DNA of 64,000 nucleotides from Bufo bufo. Its lineage: Eukaryota; Chordata; Amphibia; Anura; Bufonidae. The stretch spans positions 153,569,565 to 153,633,564 of the forward strand of contig NC_053391.1 in NCBI RefSeq assembly GCF_905171765.1, written 5' to 3'. A program made the position numbers and the translations under genes. The notes under the pieces were generated by a model. That model was not told where the DNA came from. It was given only the letters and a program-made list of their open reading frames with translations, and did no database searches. Position 1 is the stretch's first letter. Each line of letters opens with the position of its first letter. Shown in pieces: positions 46,610 through 59,404 of the stretch.

Positions 46610-47055
46610 TAAGGTGGTCACTTTATTAGGAGTGGGGTCACTTTATTAGTAGTGAGGTCACTTTATTTGGAGGGGGGCACTTTATTAGGAGGGGGGGCAC
46701 TTTATTAGGAGAGGGGGCTGTCAAGATCGGTGTTTAGCACATTTCCTTTCCCCCTCTTCACATTTAAAATGCTACTGGCTGCATGCAGAGCTGTGCCCTG
46801 CCAGAAAGACATCCCTAAGGACCCCACTGTTAATAAAGTGCCCATTTTATTAGGAGGGGGGCACTTTATTAACAGTGGGGTACTTAAGGATGTCTTTCTG
46901 GCAGGGCACACCACTTTATTAGGAGGGGGGCACTTTATTAACAGTGGGGTCCTTAGGGATGTCTTTCTGGCAGGGCACAGCTCTGCATGCAGCCAGTAGC
47001 ATTTTAAATGTGAAGTGGGGGGAAGGAAATGTGCTAAACACCGATCTTGACAGCC
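46610..47055. repeat. G-rich minisatellite and large palindrome
   Basis: 46612-46714 holds about five units of roughly 21-22 bp (GTCACTTTATTAGGAGTGGGG). From 46716 to 47055 an inverted repeat has arms of about 130 bp, outer end GGCTGTCAAGATCGG and inner part CACTGTTAATAAAGTGCCC. The right arm contains a direct duplication of about 76 bp (GATGTCTTTCTGGCAGGGCA occurs twice). Open frames here are artefacts. Confidence 0.8.
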
Positions 47056-47439
47056 TCTAAATGAACATGGCATACCGGTACCTCTGAGCGCAGGCAGCGT
47101 GACGACTGAGACGAGGGGTGGAGCAGACTTCCCTGTCAAACATGCCTGCTCCGCTCCTCGTCTTCCTGCTCCTGTGCTCCATTTCCTCCTCCATAACAGC
47201 GCTTCGGGCCGGCCGGTCCCTACCACCCAGCACTTGCTGAGGCCGGCTAGCCCATACAACGGACAGCCCTCAGAGCCGACCAGCCCCTGCATCACCATCT
47301 GCATTGGCCCCCGATCGCAGCCACGAACACCCGCATCGCTCCTGCAAAGTACCTTAACACAAGCGCCGCCGGACATGTGAGCGCTGCGAGCGTTTTAGGT
47401 ACAGTGAATTCAGAGATCATAAGCGACGAATATGCTTTT

Positions 47440-47543
47440 TTACCCCATGTTTACACCTATATTCACCCCATAAGACGCACTAACTTTTCCCCCCCCATTT
47501 TTTTTGGGGGGGAGTGCGTCTTCTAGGGCGAAAAATACTGTAC
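47440..47543. repeat. Short foldback repeat
   Basis: CCATAAGACGCACTAACTTT and C-run on the left face G-run and GAGTGCGTCTTCTAGGGCG on the right. It resembles widespread vertebrate foldback MITEs with AAGACGCAC ends. A 70-bp scrap of the ATTCG-rich hAT MITE follows (47545-47617, ending GCCGCTCATCACTA). Confidence 0.6.
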
Positions 47544-47617
47544 ATTGCCGATTTTCACAATCAAGTAAACAATGACTGGAGATCACGAATATTGCCTAAG
47601 CCGCTCATCACTACTAA

Positions 47618-48925
47618 TAATGTGTATGTATATACAGTATATCCAGAGTCCACCAATATACAGTCTACTGGATCTACTCTTCTAACCAACTCACATCCAG
47701 TACCTGACCATTAGTACATGTACATATAGAGACTCATGCATAAACAGCATATACAATCTACTGGTAATATAATTGCAGACTACAAATATCTATATGTCGA
47801 CATATAAAGTCTACTGGGATATTATAGTTATATACATACCCACATAAGCACACATATAACTTAGCTTGCTCCTGAAGTGCTGTTGATCCAAGGGGGTCCA
47901 GGAAGAGAAGAGAGAGAGCAACTCCCAGCGGTCACAATGTAGATGTGAACTCAGCCTCACCCTCTAATTATTTGTATCGCCCTTTTCAGAATGGTCTCTA
48001 TGTCTCATCAGCCACAGGGCATAGATGTTCCTCTCCTAATACTTACATTTCAAGCAGATTTCGAAGTCCTCATTCACTTTTATAACCATTTACTTGATAC
48101 AAAAAAATAAATAGGTTTGCATTCACACATTTCCATTAGGAGTGATTAAACTGCTTATCAGCACAAGTGTGCAGGATACTTAGGAGCTCTCAGACATGTT
48201 ATTCCTCCATATTTTCAAGATGTCCCACACTTCACTTCACCAACCGCATTTGAATTAGTGCTTTAAGATATGAGTAATTGTTCTCGGAGACATTTTACTT
48301 CAGCACAAGGTATTTTTTTTTCATACATTGTTAATGTAATTAGGTCTGTCTTTTCTTCACCATGTGAATTTGGAGATAAGTATTATTTTTTTTCCCTTTA
48401 TACCTGATTGGCAATTCTAAATGGATTTTCGCTGTTGCTTATATTACATAAGGGTCTTGCATCTATTTTATTACGATATTGACATCATTTTAAGTGAACT
48501 CTTGTCAGAATGATTTCATGTGTTTTTTAATTAATATTAGCAATGTGACTACATTAATGATACAGTAACAGTGCTATAGCGTTCAACTTTTGACTCATTT
48601 TTCAGGCTTTTCTTATGCAGAGCTGTACTTTTTTTTCATTGTTCATCACTGTCGAGAGCTATAGCTTTTTATTAAAATTCTTTATCAAATAATAATACAA
48701 AAATCTATCCAAAATTCCCACCTCACAAAACCCATAAAGCTGTGCTGGGAAGAAAAAGAAAATAAGAATTAATCCACAGTTAAAAAAAAGCTCTCTGTAT
48801 GCATCTTATCAATGGAAATGTTGTTTTAAAAAAAAAAAAAAAAAACATTTTAAGTATTTTTCCTCAGATTCACCCTGATATGAGCATAAGAGCATTTCAT
48901 GCAAGGACTGTTTGTTTATATTTTT
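47618..48925. other. Unassigned AT-rich DNA
   Basis: No gene recognised. An A-run lies at 48829-48845. Confidence 0.4.
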
Positions 48926-49230
48926 TACACTGCTAGGCTGAGGCTTCCTAGCAGTCCATTCGGTGACGTCACTGGCACTGATAGGTGGGCTTAAGCACTG
49001 CCCTAGCCGTTTTACAGGACCACCCATTGGTGTTGGTGACGTCACCGGGTTCACTGCTAAACAGAAGCCTCCACCTAGCTTTAACCTTGGAGAGGCAGGT
49101 ACATCATCGGATCTCCAAAAGAAAGCCTTTGCCCTGCATGATACAGTGTATGGCAAAGCACTAATGAAATGCTTATATCAGAGTGGGCTGCCTGGTAAAA
49201 CACGGAAATATACCTGGATAACCCCTTTAA
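48926..49230. mobile_element. TTAA-type MITE, partial
   Basis: The right end GGATAACCCCTTTAA (TTAA at 49227-49230) is of the T2 type. The interior shares GGTGACGTCACTGGCACTGA and AACAGAAGCCTCCACCTAGC with the element at 35069. An inner palindrome surrounds CACTGCCCTAGCC. The left end is not defined. Confidence 0.6.
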
Positions 49231-50940
49231 TGTAACATATTATTCCCTATAAAACAATATTTTTTTTTTACTTTGCATCTCAGATTTTGACTATTAGAGG
49301 TGTATAGTTGACTGCTTTGTGATTTGCAGCTACTAGTTAAATATTCAGGATAGAATGGAAAGGAAAATTGCTAAATCTATATATGCACATATGGTTACAA
49401 CTATAAATATAGGTTGTCTACATTAGCATGGGAAGAGCATGTAAACTCTGAATGTTGAAGGTAAATTATGGTTTGGTCAGATACAAAGTATTGTGCAGCC
49501 TTTTGTCAATATGCTATGTAACGTGGCTCAAACAACTGGTTACTAAGACAAAGACAAAAAAATCACTTGCAGAAACTCACATCATTTTATATGAAACCTT
49601 CTCCAATCAACTAAGATTTGGAAACAGTGAAACTCAAAATGATTTCAAATACTTCTCTGTGTTTCCTTTGTAACTGATTGATTTACAAGTTCAATTCTTG
49701 AAGGGCTGTCTGATGAGTTGAGCTCCTGTAGAGAAAGTATAAAAAGAGCAACATGATGAGCCACGAGAAGTCCTTTATTGATCATCGAGAAATGACTGGC
49801 ACAGTTCAGTCTACTGGAGAAAAATGTATATGTAGTTTACTGCATTTCTTAAACTTTAGATGGATATTGATAGGTTAAGTTGCATCAGCCCGTTACCAAG
49901 TTCTAAACTGATGTGAAAATTCAATATCTAAAAAAAAGAACTTGGGAAATCAGGTAATATTGTGAACTTTTTGCAATGGGCCCGTCTGACATTAATCACA
50001 CTCATTACTTACCATGAGTATGTACCATGGAGATTTTTAATAGGATTAGAAACTGGCTCAAAATATAGAATATAGATGATGATATTTATTGTTTGTTTGT
50101 AAATACCTAAGTTTTAACTGATGCTTGCAGCCAGTGTTCCCTCTAAGCCTGTGCTGTTGCGGCGTGTAGCGGTTAGGTAGTCGGGCGATACATTGTGAAA
50201 GGTGGGCAATTTCTTACTAAAGGTGCACTCCTATGTGGAAATCACAGGATAACCTGAAATAGCGTGTGACCATTATTTAAAGGAAAATCTCATTTCTGTG
50301 GATTTACAATAAAAGTGCCACAGATACTGACTCGCTTGAGAACATAGCTTCATTTGCCTATGGCAGTGAATGGAGAGTTGGCTCCTTCCATTTACTTCTA
50401 TGGGAGAATAGGGCCGGTGTTATCTGAATCTTTCGGACTCCTGTGGATATTCCATAAAAGTCTTATCTGCAGTCCTATATAACACTACAAATAACAGTGA
50501 TAACTCTCTAAATACAGATAATGTAGTAGATGTTCATAACTCTCAACTCTCAAAAGCCCAAGGCAGGCCATGATCAGAGATACGCATAGTGTGCCGCAGC
50601 TAATTTCTTTAACACTATGCCATACCTTTAACCCTGCTTAATGTCTATCTATACTTGTCACAATTTCACCTAGTCCCCTTTGGGCCCAACAAAATTGAAT
50701 TCCCCCTTACAGCAGAATGCCTCCTTTAGTAGCCCCTCACAATAGTGCTGGCCCCTGAATTTTTAAATAAAACAAAAAAATAAAAAATAACACTCATCCT
50801 GTTCCCATGGCGACTAGGACACAATGATGGCACCATTACACTTAACTGCCTCTGGTTCCTAAAAATGCAGCGACAGGTAAGAGCAAGACATGCCAAAACC
50901 CTCCCAGGAAGGCAGGGCAGCCACCGAACTCTGAGACTGT
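49231..50940. other. Unassigned DNA
   Basis: No gene recognised. One outlying copy of the unit of the minisatellite at 50945 lies at about 50465-50540. Confidence 0.4.
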
Positions 50941-50944
50941 CCTG

Positions 50945-51245
50945 CCAGATCTGGAGCGATACAAGTACAGATAATGTAGAAGATATCACCTGCAGTCCTA
51001 TGTAACGCCATAGGTAACACAGTGATAAATCTCTGAGTACAGAAAATGTAGAAGATATTATCTGCAGTCCTATGTAACACCACAGATAACACAGTGATAG
51101 CTCTCTGTGTACAGAAAATGTAGAAGTATTACCTGCAGTCCTATGTAACACAACAGATAATACTAGTGCTGATAATGTGGTTGTTACCTGCAGTCCTATG
51201 TAAAACCACAGATAACATTAATGCAGATCATGTGGTAGTGTTACC
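50945..51245. repeat. Minisatellite, 55-72-bp unit
   Basis: Four to five units are anchored by ACCTGCAGTCCTATGTAAC and AGTACAGA-AATGTAGAAG, spaced 72, 71 and 55 bp. Confidence 0.85.
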
Positions 51246-51389
51246 TAGGTCCTTAGTGTGCCTCCCTGTGCCTCTCCCACGGGACTCCATGCTGGCGCCA
51301 CTGCTTCTTTTTCTTCTTGCCCCAAACACAACGTTCTGATGCAGCTGTGTTCCTGATTGAGGATATAGGAACACCATGGGCATGGGGAT

Positions 51390-51632
51390 GGTGACACACA
51401 CAGTGACACACACAGGGACACACACATACAGTGACACATACACACAGGGACACACACATATGGGGACACACACATACATACAGGGACACACACACAGGGA
51501 CACACACAGGGACAGACACATACACACAAAGACACACACATATGGGGACACACATACATACAGGGACACACACAGGGACAGACATATGCACACGGTGACA
51601 CACAGTGACACACACAGGGATAGACACACATA
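51390..51632. repeat. CA-rich minisatellite, left part
   Basis: Irregular repeats of ACACACAGGGACACAC with ATGG and TACATA variants. The same array resumes at 55559 after the CR1 LINE. Long minus-strand frames (CVPVCVCVS) are repeat artefacts. Confidence 0.92.
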
Positions 51633-52110
51633 CTCTCGCTCTATCTGGGCTTGCTGTACTAAGTGGGCTTGTGAATAAGTGGAGTTTAAAGAACCAGAGT
51701 GCTAGTGCTAAGTGTAATTTTGTGGGAGTGATTGTAAATAGCTGCATATTGTTTATAGCAAAGGTCCTTGAGTTAAGTGCTTGCATTTTGATACTATCAT
51801 TTAAACCCATTTTTTATCTCTGCTGTTTACCTGGTTAAGAGGAGTGGTTTGTGATTCCAGGTGCTATTAATTGCACCACTGAACTCATCCTGAGCTCGCT
51901 CTACCTGGGCTTCTTGTACTAAGTGGGCTTGTGAATAAGTGGAGTTTAAAGAACCGGAGTTTAAGACAAGGAGCAAGAAACTAAGGTTTGATAGATTTTC
52001 CTTGTGTGTTGTTGTCTTGATTCTAGCTAGTCCTCAAACTACAGCAGACAGGGTCTAATTCTAACTCATATTTACTGTTTTCCTTCTTTACTGTTCATCC
52101 CCATTTAAAC

Positions 52111-53010
52111 ATGTGCTCCATGGACAATGCTACTAAGTGTGTGTCCTGTGTAATGTATGCGTGCCTTGAAGAGACATTCAAGGGTGAATATATTTGCACT
52201 AGATGCAATCATGTTGCATATTTGGAAGCCCAGATCTTGGATCTAAATAAGCAGCTTGAAATACTTAGGGGCATTGTAGACCTGGAAAGAGGCTTAGACC
52301 TCACTGTGCAGGCACTGACTGGGGTCAGTGAAATGGAGGTGGGAGGAAGAGGGCAAGATCAGGACTATCAGGTCAGCAGTTGGGTTAATGTAGGAAGAAG
52401 TGGTAGAGGGAAAAGTGCCAGAGAGGCTAGTCCTTAGCTGGAACACCCTAGTAAATATGCCTGTTTGGCTGATATTAGGGATGAAATTCCAGAGCCAGCA
52501 ACACTGCAGCAGGGTGATGACCGCTGGAGGAAGGATGGGAAAAGGAGTGCAGCAAAGGTTAGACAGATGCCGGTGGTAGGGGACTCTATTATTAGAAGGA
52601 CAGATATGATCATCTGTCACCGAGACTGTGAATGCCGAACAGTGTGTTGTCTGCCGGGTGCTCGGGTTCGGCATATTGCGGATCGGATTGACAGATTTCT
52701 GGGTGGGGCTGGGGAAGACCCGGTAATCATGGTACACATTGGCACTAATGACAAAGTCAAGGGGAGATGAAAGGTCATTGGATGGAATGATTTTATGGAA
52801 CTAGGAGAGAAGCTTAAATCCAGGACCTTAGGGAGTTAAATAAGTGGGTCAGAAGCTGGTGCAGGAAGGAAGGGTTTGGATTAATGGAGAACTGGGATAA
52901 TTCTCTGTCGGTTATAGGCTTTATAGTAGAGATGGACTGCACCTTAAAGGGTAGGGTGCAACTGCCCTGGGGGGAAAATGGTAAGATGGCTGGAGGAGCT
53001 TTTAAACAAG
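52111..53010 (+). pseudogene. CR1 ORF1 with SGNH esterase domain, broken
   Basis: ORF1 opens MCSMDNATKCVSCVMYACLE with a cysteine motif (CVSC, then CTRC) and a short coiled coil (LEAQILDLNKQLEILRGIV). A stop at 52435 separates it from the esterase part (52465-52770). There VVGDSIIRRTD carries the GDS serine and VHIGTND the GTND block of SGNH hydrolases, an accepted feature of CR1 ORF1. A further frame change leads to the end KMVRWLEELL near 53000. Not translatable as one protein. Confidence 0.85.
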
Positions 53011-53169
53011 GATCTGGGGGGAGGGTGGGGGGGTCATACGAATAAAGGGGTAGATAGTGTAGATAGAGAGTGGGATATAGGAGGGGACACTAGGGATTTA
53101 GTGGGGGCTGGGGTTACTGAGCAAAGTAGGGAGAAGATTGCGCAGAACTTTACACTGATGAAAAATAGA

Positions 53170-55457
53170 ACTGCTGGTAACAAGAACCTGTTACATACAA
53201 ACATCAACCAAGGTAACCCAAAAATCCCAGATATTCATATCAAAATCCCAGATATACAATTAAGATGTATTTTCACAAATGCCAGAAGTCTAGCAAGCAA
53301 AATGGGGGAGCTGGAGGCTATGGTACTAGAAGAACACATAGAGGAAGGTGGTGTAGCTGAGACATGACTAGGCTGTAAATATTGAGGGTTTTACACTATT
53401 TAGCAAAGACAGGGTCATTAGAAAAGGTGGTGGCGTGTGCCTTTATGTCAGGAGGGATCTAAAGACAAGTGTGAAAGATGCAATTGTGTGTGTGGATGGT
53501 GAGTATGTGGAAACCTTATGGGTGGAAGTTCAAAGGGATATAAACACTGAAAAAATAATATTTGGTGTAATCTATAGACCCCCCCCCCCTAACATCACAG
53601 AGGAGATAGAAACGCAACTGTATAGCCAAATATAGCGGGCTACACAAACTGGTACAGTGGTCATAATGGGAGATTTTAACTTTCCAGACATTGACTGAGG
53701 TCATGATTCTGCTTCATCCGCAAAGGGGAGAAAATTCCTCAACTTGCTGCAGGACCACTTTATGGGCCAGTTTGTAGAAGCTCCCACTAGGGACGATGCA
53801 CTGTTACTAGTGACCACAATATAATAATTTTCCCTCTAAACTATAAAAAGCAAACTCTGTCAGGCAGAGCAAAGACACTGAATTTTAAAAAGGCTAATTT
53901 TCCTGGGTTGAGGGTAGCATTTCAGGGCATAGACTGGGAGCAGCTACTGTCGCATAATAATACTGAGGATAAATGGGAGAGCTTTAAATCCATATTGATG
54001 TATTCCTTTAGGTAACAAGTATAAACAGCTAAAATTAAACCCCCCATGGCTAGTGGCTGTTGTAAAAAGGGCAATAAAAGATAAAAACGGGCATTTAAAA
54101 AAATACAAATCTGAGGGATCAGCTGTAGCATTTTAAGATTACAAAGGGCTTAATAAAATCTGTAAAAATGAGATAAAATTAGCAAAAATACAAAAGAACA
54201 GCAGGTGGCAAAAGAGAGCAAAACAAATCCCAAAACATTCTTTAAATATATAAATGCTAAAAAACCAAGGCTCCGGGTCCAGATGGATTACACCCAAGAG
54301 TGCTTAAAGAGCTCAGTTCAGTCATTGCTGTGCCCCTGTTTATAATTTTTAAAGATTCTCTAGGTACTGGTACAGTGCCAAGTGATTGGCGCAAGGCAAA
54401 TGTGGTGCCCATATTCAAAAAAGGATCTAGGTCCTTCACAGGTAATTATAGACCAGTTAGGCTTGGAAAGTATAGTTTGTAATTGGATTGAAAACTGCCT
54501 GAGAGTTGTGGTCAGTGATTCCTATTCAGAATGGTCCCATGTTATAAGTGGTGTACCCCAAGGTTCAGTGCTGGCCACACTATTATTTAATTTATTTATT
54601 AATGATATCGAGGACGGGATTTATAGCACCATTTCTATTTTTGCAGATTACAATAAGCTATGTAGTACTGTGCAGTCTATAGAAGATGTCCATAAACTAC
54701 AAGCTGACTTGAACACTCTGAGTGATTGGGCATCAACTTGGCAAATGAGGTTCAATGTGGATAATTGTAAAGTTATGCATTTTAGTAGTAATAATTTCCT
54801 TCATATGTCCTAGGTGATGTAACACTGGGAGAGTCACTTATAGAGAGGGATTTGGGTGTCCTTGTAGATGGTAGATTAAATAACAGCATACAAAGTCAAT
54901 CAGCTGCTTCTAAGGCCACCAAGATATTGTCATGCATTAAACGAGGCATGGACTCGTGGGGCAGGGATGTAATATTACCACTTTACAAAGCGTCGGTGCG
55001 GCCTCATCTGGAATATGCAGTCCAGTTCTGGGCACCAGTACATAGAAAGGACACTCTGCAGCTGGAAAAAGTACAGAGGAGAGCGACTAAACTGATAAGG
55101 GGCATGGAGGGTCTTAGTTATCAAGAAAGACTAAAAGAATGTAATTATTTTGTCTTGAGAAGAGACATCTAAGGGGGACATGATTAACCTATACAAATAT
55201 ATAAATGGGCCATACAAAAAATATGATGAAAAACTGTTCCATGTAAAATGCGCTCAAAAGACAAGGGGCACTGCCTCCGATTGGAGAGGAAAAAGTTCAG
55301 TCTCCAGAAGCATCAAAGCTTCTTTACTGTAAGAACTGTGAATCTGTGGAATAGACTTCCTCAGGACGTGGTCACAGCAGGAACAGTGGACAGTTTTAAA
55401 AAGGGTTTAGATAAATTCTCAAAAGTAAAAAACATAAATGCTTATGAAAACTTGTAG
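53170..55457 (+). pseudogene. CR1 ORF2 endonuclease-reverse transcriptase, decayed
   Basis: The endonuclease begins near CIFTNARSLASKMGELEAMV. It continues with GGVCLYVRRDLKTSV and IIFGVIYRPP, and the motif VVIMGDFNFPDID is followed by a stop in place of tryptophan (53696-53698). The reverse transcriptase shows VPSDWRKANVVPIFKKG and NYRPV, then a deletion of roughly 90 codons near 54465. Next come SHVISGVPQGSVLATLLF and FADYNK, where the active site should read FADD. The C-terminus (54852-55457) has RPHLEYAVQFWAPVHRKD and NLWNRLPQDVV. Clearly dead. Confidence 0.9.
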
Positions 55458-55558
55458 AAATCTGAGTCTCACTTCCTTCTGGGATTCGTTTCCCCACCTA
55501 TCCCTTGATTGAACTTGATGGACTTATGTCTTTTTTCAACCATATCAACTATGTAACA

Positions 55559-56010
55559 TACATATAGGGACACAGACACAGGGACAGACACACACATACA
55601 GGGACAGACACATACACACAGGGACACACAGAGACACACAAACACACAGGGACAGATGCATAGACACAGGGACACAGAGAAACACACACAGGGTCAGACA
55701 CATACACACAGGGACACACAGGGGAAAACATATACACAGGGATAGACAGACACACACACACAGGGTCAGACACATACACACAGGGACACACAGGGGCAAA
55801 CATACACACAGGGACAGACAGACACACAGGGACACAAACACACACACAGGAACACACAAACACACACACACAGGGACACACACACAAGAACACATACAAA
55901 AACAGGGACACACACACACACAGACACACGCACAGGGACACACAAACACACACAGGGACACACACACAAGAACACATATAAACACAGGGACAGACACATA
56001 CAGGGACACA
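55559..56010. repeat. CA-rich minisatellite, right part
   Basis: It continues the array at 51390-51632, with units such as CACACAGGGACAGACACATA and CAGGGACACACA. Open frames on the minus strand are artefacts of the repeat. Confidence 0.92.
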
Positions 56011-58586
56011 CACACTCCCTCTCTGGCTCCTGAACAATATTTCAGCTAGGTCTCACCACTCTCCAGCATGACCCCTCTCTATAAGCAGCATGGCTCCTCT
56101 CTGCTTCCACTTCCTGTTCTGTACAGATCTCTTTTTAGCTGTCCTCTCATAATCATCATATGAAAGATGACATCTCTGTATATATAATACAGGATGTTAC
56201 TATTTACAATATGCGATATCATAGCTTATCTACTCTCTCTCCCCGTACAATGACAAATAAAATCACATGTTTAGAAATTTTTCCCATAAAGGTCTAGTGT
56301 GTGCTATGGCCCATGTGACTGCTGTAAAGCATATCTCTACATACTGTTAGTACCTCAACATGGGCACCCCATAATTATATACTAAAAATAAAGTGAAAAA
56401 TCTACCATTAGAAAATAAAACATTTGAGAAATGTTTGTAATGTTTTTCACTATCCGATTTTAATTTGGAAAAAGATGTGTCCCTCACGCTCTATTGAGTT
56501 TTCTGCTAGTTATATGTACTGAATTACTCGAGATCTGTCTCTGGTCAATAGTTTTTCATATTTGTGGCTGGGAAGGAACTGTTTCTTTTTTTTTTTTTTT
56601 TATAATAATCTGAGACCTATTCCCCACCAGTATTAATTAAGTATACCATTTGTATATTTAGGAATTGTGAGTTATTCAAATCAGTAATATATCATATTCA
56701 CCATAGATAAAAATATATTTATGTTTTGCTTAATTTGAAAATGAAACATATTTTGGTCCTTTTCGTATCAGACTTCAAGAGAGTTTTTAAAAGAGTACTT
56801 CCTAACCTGCCTATGTACAATATAATGAGATTATAAACCAGGAGATTAGAGATAAAATGGATAACAGAGTAGCTATAGGCAAATCATTCCATCTCTCCTT
56901 TGAAATTGTCCCATATTGGATTGCAAGTTCCTAAAGGCATTCAGGTAATTGGCAAATAAACATGATTTGCAATGCACTGTCATATTCTGCAAAACACTTT
57001 GGTGAGAGTAGTTCCTATAAAACATAAGAATTTATTTTGATTTTAAACAAATGTAACTCATCACATTGGGGTAAACACTGTTGCAGCAATACATGAGGGG
57101 GGCCCTGATATTTTTCAATGTCCAACATTATAAGGCAGATGAATGGTGTATTTTTGGCATGCTGTGCAACTTAAAGGGAACACGTGAAGAGACTGTACTG
57201 CCACTAATGACACTTGAGCTGTTCACTTAAACTGCACTTATGTAAAACACAACAATCCTAGGTGTACTTAAAGGAAACTCTGCTATTTAAAGCTAAAACA
57301 CTTTATAAATACTTACTTTACTTATACAATGATTAATTGACCATTTAGAAATATATAAATGCAGTTTGTTCAGAATTGAGATCAGGGCATTGTTGTTGCT
57401 CAGACAGAAAAGTTGGACATACACATTAGTTGTATCGTTTAATTAAACCATGGCTGACCATCTAAAGTGTATGATTATAGGCTGGTCTTAATTTATCCCC
57501 TGCTGGCATCAGATACGACACAATTATTTAGGTTAGTTTTACACAAGCATTAAAGGAATCTGTCAGGCTGTTCCGGCCTGACTCCATAGACTATATTGGG
57601 ATCTGGCAGGAATATCCGGCTGAGTGCCGGCACTTATGCTGGGATTTGGCTGGTTAAATATTGCTGCCCCTAACAGTTTTTATCCAGCCAAATCCTGGCA
57701 TAAATGCTGGGGAGAAGACAGGTCCCTGCCAGTTCCTGTTATAGTCAATTGACCCTAGAAGTGAACTGCAGTATCTGGCTAGACCAGATCCAGAGAACTC
57801 CAACAGGCCTGTCAGAACAACTTTCCGGATTGCTTTAATGCTTATCGGTGAAATTAAATTTACACCAGTTTCCTGATGCTGATTATGCTAAATGTGCTGC
57901 ACTGATCCCTGCCCCACTTCACAAACTTTTTAGAAAAATTACAAGGCACTAAACCCCCAAAAAGTCAAAAAATGTTGCTCAAAGCATATTATGCACCAAC
58001 ATTTAGGACTTTTTGATAGCAGGTTTTTGGTGTACAGGGTGTAGGATACAACTGCAACACACTGTACAATATTTTAGACCCCTTGCCATTACTGCTACTT
58101 CCAAGGTCATTTAATTTATATCTAATAAACCTTAATTGATATCTACAGAATGTTCTGCTCTTATGTTAGTCTCAATCCTAAATGGGGAGTAGTGAAATAA
58201 AATATACATTTTATTATGCTCACTTAAAACCAAACAAGAATTTACTAACACGGACACTCTTTGTTAGATCGTGTGAAAACTCCTGGGTCTGCTATACTAA
58301 GTAACTAGTTTTATTGGGGTTGGATACAAGTTTTTGGTATACACGGTTGATAACTGTCCTCTATTTTAAAAAGAAGGGTATAGTTGTATTTCTCAGACCA
58401 TTGCTTCCAATATCAGAGTTGTTGAGAAGCCCATGTAACTGCCAAGCCTCTCAACAAGGACATCACAAATAATAGTACTGATCCAGGCATGCACAGAAGC
58501 CTTCTCTCCTTCTGCTTGTTTGTAAGTGAAAAGGTTTCCAATTACATTGATGTAGTGCTGCTCTACACTACTATTCATACCAAGAC
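56011..58586. other. Unassigned AT-rich DNA
   Basis: No gene recognised. At about 57535-57855 a degraded foldback (AAGCATTAAAGGAATCTG against CCGGATTGCTTTAATGCTT) resembles a diverged relative of the MITE at 21522. A T-run lies at 56588-56604. Confidence 0.45.
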
Positions 58587-59091
58587 TAGGGATGAGCGAA
58601 CCCGAACTGTATAGTTCGGGTTCGTACCGAATTTTCGGGTGTCCGTGACACGGACCCGAACATTTTCGTAAAAGTCCGGGTTCGGTGTTCGGCGCATTCT
58701 TGGCGCTTTTTGAAAGGCTGCAAAGCAGCCAATCAACAAGCATCATACTACTTGGCCCAAGAGGCCATCACAGCCATGCCTACTATTGGCATGGCTGTGA
58801 TTGGCCAGTGCACCATGTGACCCAGCCTCTATTTAAGCTGGAGTCACGTAGCGCCGCACGTCACTCTGCTATGATCAGTATAGGGAGAGGTTGCAGCTGC
58901 GACGTTAGGGCGAGATTAGGCAGATTAACTCCTCCAAAAGACTTCATTCTGTGATCGATCTGCAGCTGTGGATCATTGAAGTGCTATTATTGACTTGCTC
59001 ACTTTTTTGAGGCTGCCCAGAGCGTTTTTAGATCACTTTTTTTCTGGGGTGATTGGCGGCCATTTTGTGACTTGTGGTGCGCCAGCACGAG

Positions 59092-59404
59092 CTATCACCA
59101 AGTGTATTTAACCATCGATAGTGTGGTTATTTTGTGCTATATCCTACATCAGCTGCAGGCTGAGCCTGTGTCACCGAAGTGCATTTAACCATCAACAGTC
59201 TGGTTATTTTTTGGCCATATACTACATCAGCTGCAGGCTGAGCCTGTTTCACCCAAGTGCATTTAACCATCAACAGTCTGATTATTTTTTGGCCATATAC
59301 TACATCAGCTGCAGGCTGAGCCTGTGTCACCGAAGTGCATTTAACCATCAACAGTCTGGTTATTTTCTGGCCATATATTACATCAGGGGCAAGTTGAGCC
59401 TGTC
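59092..59404 (+). repeat. hAT copy D 5' array, 78-bp unit
   Basis: Four units are anchored by CTACATCAGCTGCAGGCTGA and CATTTAACCATCAACAGTCT, spaced exactly 78 bp in the centre. Near-identity between units indicates recent amplification. Confidence 0.95.

Larger units (their letters stand above)
51633..55557 (+). mobile_element. CR1 LINE inserted in a minisatellite
   Basis: A near full-length, decayed non-LTR retrotransposon. The 5' untranslated region contains two copies of a roughly 257-bp monomer (TGTACTAAGTGGGCTTGTGA at 51654 and 51911). ORF1 (52111-53010) and ORF2 (53170-55457) follow. It ends with ATGGACTTATGTCTTTTTTC, AACCATATCAACTATGTAAC, the CR1-type 3' end. The minisatellite unit on either side is the same, so the LINE landed inside the array. 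Confidence 0.9.

Noticed and set aside
46705..47376. A 223-codon minus-strand frame
   Set aside because: It runs through the minisatellite and palindrome, and its internal repeats (CPARKTSL twice) mirror the DNA repeat. No recognisable domain.
51228..51810. Long minus-strand frames rich in Cys-Val-Pro repeats
   Set aside because: They are translations of the CA-rich minisatellite in several frames at once; no domain, no start context, no conservation.
55545..56037. Three overlapping minus-strand frames of about 80-160 codons
   Set aside because: Same minisatellite artefact as at 51390-51632.
57535..57855. A complete Harbinger-type MITE
   Set aside because: The inverted ends are weak and no target duplication is visible; listed only as a degraded repeat within the unassigned interval.
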